From: a virus
IMG/VR virus record: IMGVR_UViG_3300020195_001440
Span: 1 to 35,259 of that record
Direction: 5' to 3' (one strand)
Length of the DNA: 35,259 bases
Part shown: piece after piece, positions 7,622-14,005 of the stretch
How the letters are laid out: each line of letters begins with the position of its first letter
How positions within the stretch are numbered: the first letter of the stretch is position 1
Program-made: the position numbers and the translations under genes
The notes under the pieces: model-generated
What the model was told of the DNA's origin: nothing
Databases searched by the model: none
What the model saw: the letters and a program-made list of their open reading frames with translations, nothing else

Positions 7622-8445
7622 CAGAGTCCCAGCCCTCCGAAGTCCCCCAGCTCGTAAACCTTCTCGACGTAGGCGGCGATCGGGCGCTTCACCAGCACGT
7701 TGGCCGCCGCGTCATCCACGTCCGCATACCGCACCCAGAGGTACTCCCACCCCTTTTTGTCGATCCCGACGATGTCGCCAACGGTCAGGCCGGTGACGTT
7801 GGGGCTGGCGGCGAAGTCGTAGGAGATCTCCACATTGCCGTCGTCGCGCGGCTCGCCGATCTTCGTGCCGTTGAATAGGCACTCACACTCGTTGAGCGAG
7901 ATCGTCATGCCCGTCAGCGTGTCGCTGACCGAGAAGGTGCCGGTGTTGACCTTGCCGGTGCGGTCGTACAGCGTGCCGAGATCGGGGACGCCCGCCGGCG
8001 CGAAGACCTTGGTCGCGGTGAACTTGAAGACCGGCAGGATGATGTCCACGCCCTCGACGTTGTCGTGGGTGACGCCGATCGCCCCCTTGAAGTCCGGGGG
8101 TGTTTTCCCCGGAGGCGCGTATTTGTGGATCGTCTCCAGGCTCTGGGTGATATGCGTGGTGCCCCCGGTGGTGTCGACGCTCAGCTTGATGGTCCCCACG
8201 TCGCTGTGAACCTGGTCCTGCGGCGCGTAGCGGACGGTCCCCTCCCACAACTCGTTACCCGTCTGCTCGACGTGCCAGCTCTTGCGCCGCAGGCCGTCGT
8301 AGTTGATCGGCGTGCTGGCGACGAGAGCGCCCTTGAGGGCGACCTCGTCGTCGCTGCCGCGCAGGATGAAGATCAGGTCGGTCTGGGCGTTCTCCCCGCC
8401 CGTGGCCGGCCTGCTCTGGAACTTTTCGACGACGGAGATGCTCAT
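7621..8445 (-). CDS. Distal tail-like structural protein
   Basis: A 274-residue protein directly downstream of the tape measure gene, in the position of the distal tail/tail-tip protein of siphoviruses. It starts at 8445 (MSISVVEKFQSR), sharing a base with the tape measure stop (TAATG); the longer in-frame reading only shadows the tape measure gene. The sequence is rich in beta-prone segments (VDIILPVFKFTATKVF, GNVEISYDFAASPNVTG), and there is no enzymatic motif. The assignment is by gene order and character, not by a recognised family; another tail-tip component is possible. Confidence 0.6.
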   Translation of the reverse strand: MSISVVEKFQSRPATGGENAQTDLIFILRGSDDEVALKGALVASTPINYDGLRRKSWHVEQTGNELWEGTVRYAPQDQVHSDVGTIKLSVDTTGGTTHITQSLETIHKYAPPGKTPPDFKGAIGVTHDNVEGVDIILPVFKFTATKVFAPAGVPDLGTLYDRTGKVNTGTFSVSDTLTGMTISLNECECLFNGTKIGEPRDDGNVEISYDFAASPNVTGLTVGDIVGIDKKGWEYLWVRYADVDDAAANVLVKRPIAAYVEKVYELGDFGGLGL

Positions 8446-10442
8446 TAGTCGAACTCCGCTCCCGCGTCGCGGAGTTGCTCGAGGATCTTCTTGGTGTTCC
8501 TGGCCGTGTCCTCGGCCGCCTTGGTGAGCCGATCGGCCGCGCCGCCGGCCCCGAACCGCCGGGCCTCGGGGGCGCTGAAGGTGCCGCGCACGCCGATGTT
8601 CTTCTGCGCCTGCTCCAGCGGGTAACCGAGGCTGCTCAGGTGGGAGATGTGCTTGGGCGGGCCGTCCGTCTTGTCCGGCCCGGCCTCCTCTCGATCCATT
8701 CGCTTCTTGCGGGCCTCGGCCAGCGCCGCCTGCCACTGGGCCTTGGCCTTGGCCAGTTCGTCCTGCGTGGCCTGGGTCTTGGCGTCCCCCTCGGCCCTGG
8801 CCGCCGCAATGGCGTCGTCATACGCCTGTCCGACCCGCGCCAGTTCCGCATCATGCTGTTTGGACTCCGCGTCCCGCGTGCCGGACCGCTGCTGCTCGAT
8901 CTGGTTCAGGTCGGCGCTGCGGTTCTGCTCGATCTCGCGCTGGTTGGCGTCGCTCTGCTGGTGGTTCATCTTCTTGGCGGCGTCCACGTCCAGCGTGCTG
9001 TCGAACTGCCCCATCAATTCGAGCCAGCGGTCGGCGAGCCATGTCTGCGTTCCCTCCCACACGCTCTGCACGGTGCTGCTGAACTTGGTCCAGACGCTGG
9101 AGAGAAAGGCCGTCGTCTCGATCCAGGCGACGGTCAGGGCGTGCTGCACGATCTCCCAGGCGGCGAGGATGCCGTAGAACGCCCCATAGCCGACCTTGAT
9201 GAACCAGAGCTTGAACTCCAGCCAGGCCGGCTGAAGCGCCGCGATCCCCCGGTTCCATTCGAGCTTGAGGGTGAGCCAGAGGATCTTGGCGGCCAGCGCA
9301 ATGTCGCCGGCGGCCAGGGCGTCCCCGATTCCCTGCCACGCCGCGACCGCATCCTGCTTGAGGACGTTGAACTTGGCCGAGAGCCATCCCAGCGCCTTCG
9401 CCCCCGCCCCCGACACATAGATAAGGTACGCGCCCAGCGCCACCAGGGCGGCGATCACCAGCCCGATGGGGGAGACCAGCGCGCCGACCACCGTGCCCAG
9501 GACGCCCATCACCGTCCCCACGCCGGTGACGACCGCCGCCAGAACGGCGAATCCCTGGCCGAGGACGGAGATGACGGTGCCGGCGACCACCATCGCGCCG
9601 CCGAGGGCGACCAGCGCGACCGCGCCCTTGAACACGCCGACGACCAGTTCCTTGTTGGCCTTGATCCAGGCGCTGGCCGAGACGGTCACGTCGGTAATCC
9701 ACTTGATGGCGTCGGACAGGATGGGAATGAGGGCAGAGCCGATCGTGGCGACGGCCTTCTTGAGGACCATGTGCAGCGCGTCGATCTGGTCGCCAAAAGA
9801 CTCGGCCGCCTGGGCATCCTCGGTGCTCATGACCAGCCCGAGCTTCTCCGCCTGCTTCTGAAGCGCCTCGATCCCGGCCGCGCCGTCATTGAAGAGCGGG
9901 AGCAGCGCCGTCCCCGATCGCCCGAACACCTCCATCGCCAGCGCCGCCTTGACCGTGGGGTCTTGGATTTGAGAGATGCGGTCGGCGAGCAGCTTGAATT
10001 GCTGATCGGGGGAGAGGTCGTCGAGGTCGGCGATGGTGATGTTGAGCAGCTTGAGCGCGTCCTGCGCGGACACCGACCCCATCGCCGCGGCGGTCAGGGT
10101 CTTCTGCATCTTCTTCAGGCCCGTCTCGACCGTGGCCAGGTCGCTGCCCGACTGGGCGGCGGCGAAGCCGAGGGAGGACAAGGCCTCAACCGACACGCCC
10201 GTTCGCTGGCTCATGTCGACTAGCTCGCTGCCCATGTCCGCAATCGCCTTGGCGGCCAATCCCATTGGCGCGAGGATCGCCGCGCCCAGGCCCAGGAAGC
10301 GCGTGCCCATCTCGCGGACGGTAGCGCCGAACGCGCTGAGCTTGCGGGCGGCGGCGTTGAGTCCGCGGGCCAGGGCCTTGGAATCGACGCCGAGCTCGAC
10401 GTAGGCCCGCCCGGCCCGGATGTTGGATGCGCCGCCGGGCAT
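8445..10442 (-). CDS. Tail tape measure protein
   Basis: A 665-residue protein that sets tail length and is packed in the tail lumen. It shows the family pattern: an N-terminal helical region with SVEALSSLGFAAAQSG (about 83-98) and FGRSGTALLPLFNDG (about 178-192), typical of phage tape measures; then about 100 hydrophobic residues (about 265-365) rich in Val, Ala and Gly that can span membranes; Trp-rich helices; and a charged coiled coil (about 500-610, rich in Gln, Glu, Ala). By the usual rule of about 1.5 angstrom per residue the tail would be near 100 nm. A GGAGG ribosome binding site precedes the ATG at 10442. A long open frame on the opposite strand is a shadow. Confidence 0.9.
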   Translation of the reverse strand: MPGGASNIRAGRAYVELGVDSKALARGLNAAARKLSAFGATVREMGTRFLGLGAAILAPMGLAAKAIADMGSELVDMSQRTGVSVEALSSLGFAAAQSGSDLATVETGLKKMQKTLTAAAMGSVSAQDALKLLNITIADLDDLSPDQQFKLLADRISQIQDPTVKAALAMEVFGRSGTALLPLFNDGAAGIEALQKQAEKLGLVMSTEDAQAAESFGDQIDALHMVLKKAVATIGSALIPILSDAIKWITDVTVSASAWIKANKELVVGVFKGAVALVALGGAMVVAGTVISVLGQGFAVLAAVVTGVGTVMGVLGTVVGALVSPIGLVIAALVALGAYLIYVSGAGAKALGWLSAKFNVLKQDAVAAWQGIGDALAAGDIALAAKILWLTLKLEWNRGIAALQPAWLEFKLWFIKVGYGAFYGILAAWEIVQHALTVAWIETTAFLSSVWTKFSSTVQSVWEGTQTWLADRWLELMGQFDSTLDVDAAKKMNHQQSDANQREIEQNRSADLNQIEQQRSGTRDAESKQHDAELARVGQAYDDAIAAARAEGDAKTQATQDELAKAKAQWQAALAEARKKRMDREEAGPDKTDGPPKHISHLSSLGYPLEQAQKNIGVRGTFSAPEARRFGAGGAADRLTKAAEDTARNTKKILEQLRDAGAEFD

Positions 10443-10445
10443 GGT

Positions 10446-10877
10446 TTAATCGCCTCCCTTCACGCTCTTGGCCCAGTAGGAAGGCAACTGAGGCAATTCC
10501 TTCTCCATCGCCGGCCCCATGAACGGGCGGGGGCGGTAGACGGCGATGTGCTTCGCGCCTCCGCGGCGCTGGCGCGTGGCCTGGCCGCCGAACTCGAGGA
10601 GATTGGGGGCTTCCCCCTGCTTGAACCGCATCGGGCCGATCACCACCGACTGGCTGGTTGGCTCGTAGGCGAACCAGATCAGCCGCTTGAGGTCGCCGAC
10701 GTGAGACGAGGGCGGCTGACCCGGTTGGCTGATCTTCTTGCGGGAGCGGATGGAGGTGCGGGCGCGCTGGCGGATGAACGCGCCGGCGCGGGAGAGCGCC
10801 TTGGCCGTCTTGGCGTCCATCATGTTCTGGACCGCAGCGCGGTCGAAGAAGAAGTTCTTGGCCTTGGCGGTGATCAT
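10446..10877 (-). CDS. HK97 gp10-like head-tail/minor tail protein
   Basis: A 143-residue protein. The opening (FFDRAAVQNMMDAKTAKAL) is followed by a basic stretch, then residues about 75-125 with YEPTSQSVVIGPMRF, LLEFGG and RPRPFMGPAME, a pattern typical of the HK97-gp10/lambda Z-like tail completion family. I placed the start at 10877, where ATG overlaps the stop of the preceding chaperone-type gene (ATGA). The location is unusual: such proteins normally lie before the tail tube gene, but here it sits between the chaperone genes and the tape measure. The role is inferred from sequence character. Confidence 0.6.
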   Translation of the reverse strand: MITAKAKNFFFDRAAVQNMMDAKTAKALSRAGAFIRQRARTSIRSRKKISQPGQPPSSHVGDLKRLIWFAYEPTSQSVVIGPMRFKQGEAPNLLEFGGQATRQRRGGAKHIAVYRPRPFMGPAMEKELPQLPSYWAKSVKGGD

Positions 10878-11101
10878 TCCTTGGCGTCCACGAAGATCGT
10901 CTTGAGCAGCGAAACCGGGGCTTTGAGCGGCGGCGGATCGGACGCCGGTGTCATCAACGGATGGAAGTCGGCGGGCCGCAGGGGCCGGCCCTTCTTGGGG
11001 TCGCGGTTGACATTGGCGAGCATCGCCAGAACCGAGGCGGTGTGGTTCCAATTCTCCTGCGTCCGTCCCTCGGCCATCCAGACCAGCTCGCGCAGCGTCA
11101 C
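10874..11101 (-). CDS. Tail assembly chaperone, T-type distal part (frame -1 to the G part)
   Basis: Read from a GTG at 11101 (GTGA overlap with the upstream stop) this gives 75 residues beginning TLRELVWMAEGRTQENWNH. The same frame stays protein-like upstream of that codon: from about 11170 it encodes ITADAAWKLVWQLAGVVG, which belongs with the following residues. So the true product probably extends upstream and is reached by a -1 frameshift from the 11098-11628 frame, as gpGT is in lambda-type phages. I found no canonical slippery heptamer by eye in 11170-11200. Alternatives are simple coupled re-initiation at the GTG, or a real frameshift mutation. The product should bind the tape measure protein and bring it to the tail tube. 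Confidence 0.6.
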   Translation of the reverse strand: MTLRELVWMAEGRTQENWNHTASVLAMLANVNRDPKKGRPLRPADFHPLMTPASDPPPLKAPVSLLKTIFVDAKE

Positions 11102-11628
11102 GGCCGACGGGTCGATTCCGACGACTCCGGCAAGCTGCCAGACGAGCTTCCAGGCGGCGTCGGCTGTGATTCGCTCCGCTGGGGCGGCGTGCGTTTGTCG
11201 AACGCCGCCAGCGCCGCCTCCATCTGTTTCTCCATCTCCCCGCTGTCGAGTTTCTGTTCCACCGCGTTGACCGCCATCTGATTGAGCTTGTTGAGCTTCT
11301 GCAGCGCCTTGCCCAGAAGCCGACGGCGGTCCCGAGGGAAAAAATCGACCAGCTCCTCCAACAAGGCGGTCGTGGCGTTCTCGATGGCATCCCCCGCCAT
11401 CGAGCGCCCGAACTCCTCGTCACTGACCTGGTTGGCATCCGCCTCGGGCTTGGCGACGGCGTAGATCACGTCGCACAGCAGCACCGGGTCGGCGACCAAC
11501 CGTTCGATGAGGTTCCCCTCGACCGCCTCCATGAGATTGACGCTGGCGACCGAGCGCACGCGCTTGATCGCGTCGACGTTGATCACCAGCGTCCATGTGC
11601 GGCCCGTGTTGTCGGTGAATGTCTTCAT
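11098..11628 (-). CDS. Tail assembly chaperone, G-type
   Basis: A 176-residue protein between the tail tube and tape measure genes, the conserved site of tail assembly chaperones. Residues 1 to about 145 are well-formed (TFTDNTGRTWTLVINVDAIK at the start; a long helix LLGKALQKLNKLNQMAV). The last 30 residues or so become Pro/Ser-rich and unstructured (TPPQRSESQPTPPGSSSG), which is what out-of-frame reading of a different gene looks like. The -1 frame over the same bases encodes good protein. The start at 11628 follows an AAGGA ribosome binding site. The gene ends in GTGA, overlapping the next frame. Confidence 0.7.
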   Translation of the reverse strand: MKTFTDNTGRTWTLVINVDAIKRVRSVASVNLMEAVEGNLIERLVADPVLLCDVIYAVAKPEADANQVSDEEFGRSMAGDAIENATTALLEELVDFFPRDRRRLLGKALQKLNKLNQMAVNAVEQKLDSGEMEKQMEAALAAFDKRTPPQRSESQPTPPGSSSGSLPESSESTRRP

Positions 11629-11641
11629 GAGTTCCTTCTGG

Positions 11642-12082
11642 CTAGGCCGCCGTGAGCCACGACGGCGCATTGGCGGCGTAGGTCGGCTTGGCGGTGACCT
11701 TCACCTTGATCGCTTCCTCGAGCGGCTCCTCGCGGCTGAAATTGGTGATCATGCAACTGGCCCGCAGGCCCTGGCTGCCGGCAGTGGCGATCGGCCCGTC
11801 CATGACGGCCAGCTCGATGGCGCTGTTGTCGAAGTAGGCGTCCTTGATCGCCTCGAACCCCTCGTCGGCCGTGTCCCACACCATCTCGAACTCGACGCTG
11901 GCGTCCTTGAGCGTGGCGGCGGTCGCCTTCCAGCCGCTGTTGGCGCGGGTGGTGACGTCCGCCTCGCCCTTCTCGAGGTTCAGCGTGACGTCCTTGACGT
12001 TGGTCAGTTCCGCCCACGTGGGCGAGCCGTAGGAGCCCGTGTTGCGGTACAGCTTGGCTTCCATTCCGAGTTTGATGCCCAT
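11642..12082 (-). CDS. Major tail tube protein
   Basis: A 146-residue protein with features of siphovirus tail tube proteins: KLYRNTGSYGSPTWAELTNVKDV at the N-terminus, then the alternating segments WKATAATLKDASVEFEM and a C-terminal beta segment (AIKVKVTAKPTY). Many copies stack as rings around the tape measure to form the tail. Its size and its place just before the chaperone pair fit. The start at 12082 follows a GGAG-type ribosome binding site. Confidence 0.82.
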   Translation of the reverse strand: MGIKLGMEAKLYRNTGSYGSPTWAELTNVKDVTLNLEKGEADVTTRANSGWKATAATLKDASVEFEMVWDTADEGFEAIKDAYFDNSAIELAVMDGPIATAGSQGLRASCMITNFSREEPLEEAIKVKVTAKPTYAANAPSWLTAA

Positions 12083-12108
12083 GATTGATCTCCTGCGTTT
12101 GTCATTGC

Positions 12109-12525
12109 TCAGCCTGAGGACGATTCCCCGCTGCCGGAGGAGCCGCCGGTGCCGCTACCGCTCCAGCCGCTGGAACCTTCGAACCCGGAACTGCTGCCGG
12201 AATCGCCGGAACTGGAATCCGTGCCCGAACTGCTGTCGCCGCTGGAACTGCCAGCTCCGCTTGAACTGCTCGTGCCGTCGCCGACGACCAGCCCGTTGAT
12301 GACCGTGTAGTTGCCACTGAGGGCGCTGATGACGCCCGTCCAGCCATTGGTTTGAACCGGGCCGACCTGGTTGGCCCCGATGTGATAGGACTGGATCGCC
12401 CCGGCTTGAATCGAGCCCGCCGTGACCTGGCCACCAGCCACTCCAGCGACGCGCCGGTAGGTGACGCCGTCCGGAACGTTGTCCAAGGTGCCGACGAAGA
12501 TATTGGTGACGCTGCGGTAGCCCAT
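12109..12525 (-). CDS. Small tail-region protein with Ser/Gly-rich C-terminus
   Basis: A 138-residue protein. Residues 1-84 form a compact beta-like domain with a short repeated theme (VTAGSIQAGAIQSYHIGANQ). Residues 86-138 are almost wholly Ser, Gly, Asp and Thr (SSSGDSSSG units). This tail has the same style as the C-terminus of the 667-residue tail protein at 5618-7621, so both may share a modification or display function. The start at 12525 overlaps the previous stop by one base (TGATG). I do not recognise a family for the N-terminal domain. Confidence 0.6.
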   Translation of the reverse strand: MGYRSVTNIFVGTLDNVPDGVTYRRVAGVAGGQVTAGSIQAGAIQSYHIGANQVGPVQTNGWTGVISALSGNYTVINGLVVGDGTSSSSGAGSSSGDSSSGTDSSSGDSGSSSGFEGSSGWSGSGTGGSSGSGESSSG

Positions 12526-12779
12526 CACCAGGTCCCTCCCACAAGGGTGACGGTGTCGCCGGCGTTGCCGCGCACCTGAAGGGTGGAGAGGTCGATGCTC
12601 TGGAAGTCGTGCCATTCGCCCGCGACCCAGGGTACGTCCGTGCCGTCGTCGCCCTTAAAGAGCACGACGCCGGCGTTGGCCGGCGGGCAGGAGATCGTCA
12701 CCGACCCGATCAGCTTCTGGCTGACCAGAGGCTGGTAGGAGCCGGTGACGACGACTTTTCGCATGATGACGTTGTTCAT
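12525..12779 (-). CDS. Small virion-region protein, unknown
   Basis: An 84-residue protein with a beta-rich pattern (KLIGSVTISCPPANAGVVLFKGDDG, then VRGNAGDTVTLVGGTW). It lies between the tail-terminator-like gene and the 138-residue Ser-rich gene and is coupled to the latter by a one-base overlap. I do not recognise the family. The pattern suggests a small structural or decoration protein of the head or tail, but only the position supports that. Confidence 0.55.
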   Translation of the reverse strand: MNNVIMRKVVVTGSYQPLVSQKLIGSVTISCPPANAGVVLFKGDDGTDVPWVAGEWHDFQSIDLSTLQVRGNAGDTVTLVGGTW

Positions 12780-12783
12780 AACG

Positions 12784-13212
12784 CTATCTCCCCACCCGGA
12801 AGGTGAACGTCAGGACGCTGGTGAAGAGCTTCTTCTGTTCCAGGTGCTCCATCGCGTAGACCGGGACGTTCTCGGTCTTCAGCCAGACGGCAGCTGGTAC
12901 TGCAGTGAGCCGCCGGAGCCGAAAGAAGTCGGCCAGTTCCTCCACGAGCGCCATGAGCGGATCAATCTCTGCTTCGTTCTCCGCCGCCAGCTTCTTCTGG
13001 ATCGCGACATCGATGCTCACGTCGTAAAGGTTCTGGCCGCGCGAAAGGGCGCTGGTGGCAAGGCCCTTGGGCACGACGCTCACATGCAGCGTCTTCATCT
13101 CCGCGAGTTCAAAGTCCGGGCGGTACAGCCGCTCGGCGATGAACGTCTGGCTGAAGGTGCCAGCGTTAAGCTCGTCCGCGACGGCGTCGGCAATGTCGAT
13201 GACCAGGGACAT
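12784..13212 (-). CDS. Tail terminator/minor tail protein-like
   Basis: A 142-residue protein in the position of lambda gpU-type tail terminator proteins, after the head-tail joining gene and before the tail tube. It opens with a helix (LVIDIADAVADELNAG), has a central beta segment (TLHVSVVPKGLA, LYDVSIDVAIQKKL) and ends with FTSVLTFTFRVGR, the strand pattern expected for this fold. The gap to the previous gene is two bases. The role is inferred from order and pattern. Confidence 0.55.
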   Translation of the reverse strand: MSLVIDIADAVADELNAGTFSQTFIAERLYRPDFELAEMKTLHVSVVPKGLATSALSRGQNLYDVSIDVAIQKKLAAENEAEIDPLMALVEELADFFRLRRLTAVPAAVWLKTENVPVYAMEHLEQKKLFTSVLTFTFRVGR

Positions 13213-13214
13213 GG

Positions 13215-13598
13215 CTATGCACCCTCCTGGTCGATCTGCTTGGTGTGGATGCGGAGCGCCTTGCGGTACGGGTCACTAAATCGGAAGCATGGCTCGTCGC
13301 CAGGGGCGATGACCTCGTACACGAACACCGTCTCGCCGACCGTCTCGCGGATCTGATCCCCGCGCTGAGGGAGCGTGGCATTGCCTCCCAGCACCAGATC
13401 AACCGTGAGGATGAGATAGTCGCGCGACTCGGAGCGAATCTGCGCACCGTACTGGTCGTCCACGCGGAAGACCGTCTTGCCGATCGTGGCCGCAACCTCG
13501 GCGCTCAGAGCGCCGCGACGGTACGTGACCGTGCGGCTCAGGTGCTTGGTGCGCTGGTCTTCCAGCCAGGCTGAGGATTGTTCGAGCAGGTCGGGCAT
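13215..13598 (-). CDS. Head-tail joining protein-like (gpFII-type position)
   Basis: A 127-residue protein between the DUF2190 decoration protein and the tail-terminator-like protein. It has the layout of gpFII-like proteins: an N-terminal helix (LLEQSSAWLEDQRTKHL), then beta strands with TVTYRRG, DYLILTVDLVL, PQRGDQIRE and VFVYEVIAPG. Such proteins form the ring between portal complex and tail. It ends in TAG two bases before the next ATG. The assignment is by pattern and order. Confidence 0.6.
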   Translation of the reverse strand: MPDLLEQSSAWLEDQRTKHLSRTVTYRRGALSAEVAATIGKTVFRVDDQYGAQIRSESRDYLILTVDLVLGGNATLPQRGDQIRETVGETVFVYEVIAPGDEPCFRFSDPYRKALRIHTKQIDQEGA

Positions 13599-13603
13599 GG
13601 GAG

Positions 13604-13936
13604 TTACTGCATGAGGCGCACGCGAACGGTCGTGTCAGCATCGGCGGCTGCCTTCACGGTTTTGCCGATCAGCTTGTTTCCGCTGGAGGTCGCGGTGGCC
13701 TGCCCGGCCCCGGCGTTCCAGTAGACGGTGACGCCCGCGCCGATGGCCGTGCTTCCGCCGCTGGCCTTGGGGAAGTCAAAGACGCCTTCCACCGCGAGCG
13801 CGCCAAGGGTGTTGGCGGCGATGTCGCGCTTGGCGACGCCGATCAGGTCGCCTTGAACAATCACGTCGCCGGCGGTGACGGCGCTGCCGGGCGTGTAATC
13901 AATCGAGTCGCCGTCTTGGATGAATCGAGTTGGCAT
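13604..13936 (-). CDS. DUF2190-family capsid decoration/stabilisation protein
   Basis: A 110-residue protein with the DUF2190 signature: an N-terminal arm, then DSIDYTPGSAVTAGDVIVQGDLIGVA, AVEGVFDFPKA and GVTVYWNAG in the usual order and spacing. Members lie directly after the major capsid gene and are thought to bind the capsid surface as cement proteins. An AGGAG ribosome binding site precedes the ATG. The 69-base gap to the capsid stop contains two copies of GGCTTATGCC (13982-13991 and 14003-14012), each able to form a small hairpin. Confidence 0.85.
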   Translation of the reverse strand: MPTRFIQDGDSIDYTPGSAVTAGDVIVQGDLIGVAKRDIAANTLGALAVEGVFDFPKASGGSTAIGAGVTVYWNAGAGQATATSSGNKLIGKTVKAAADADTTVRVRLMQ

Positions 13937-14005
13937 GTCTAAATCTCCTGTGCTTCAGGTGTTTGGTGGTTGGGAGGAAGCGGCTTATGCCGCGTGAGCG
14001 AAGGC

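Noticed and set aside
8475-10223. Long open frame (582 codons) on the plus strand
   Set aside because: It is antisense to the tape measure gene, in GC-rich DNA where shadow frames stay open. Its product is Arg/Gly/Asp-rich with no domain, and it lacks a ribosome binding site.
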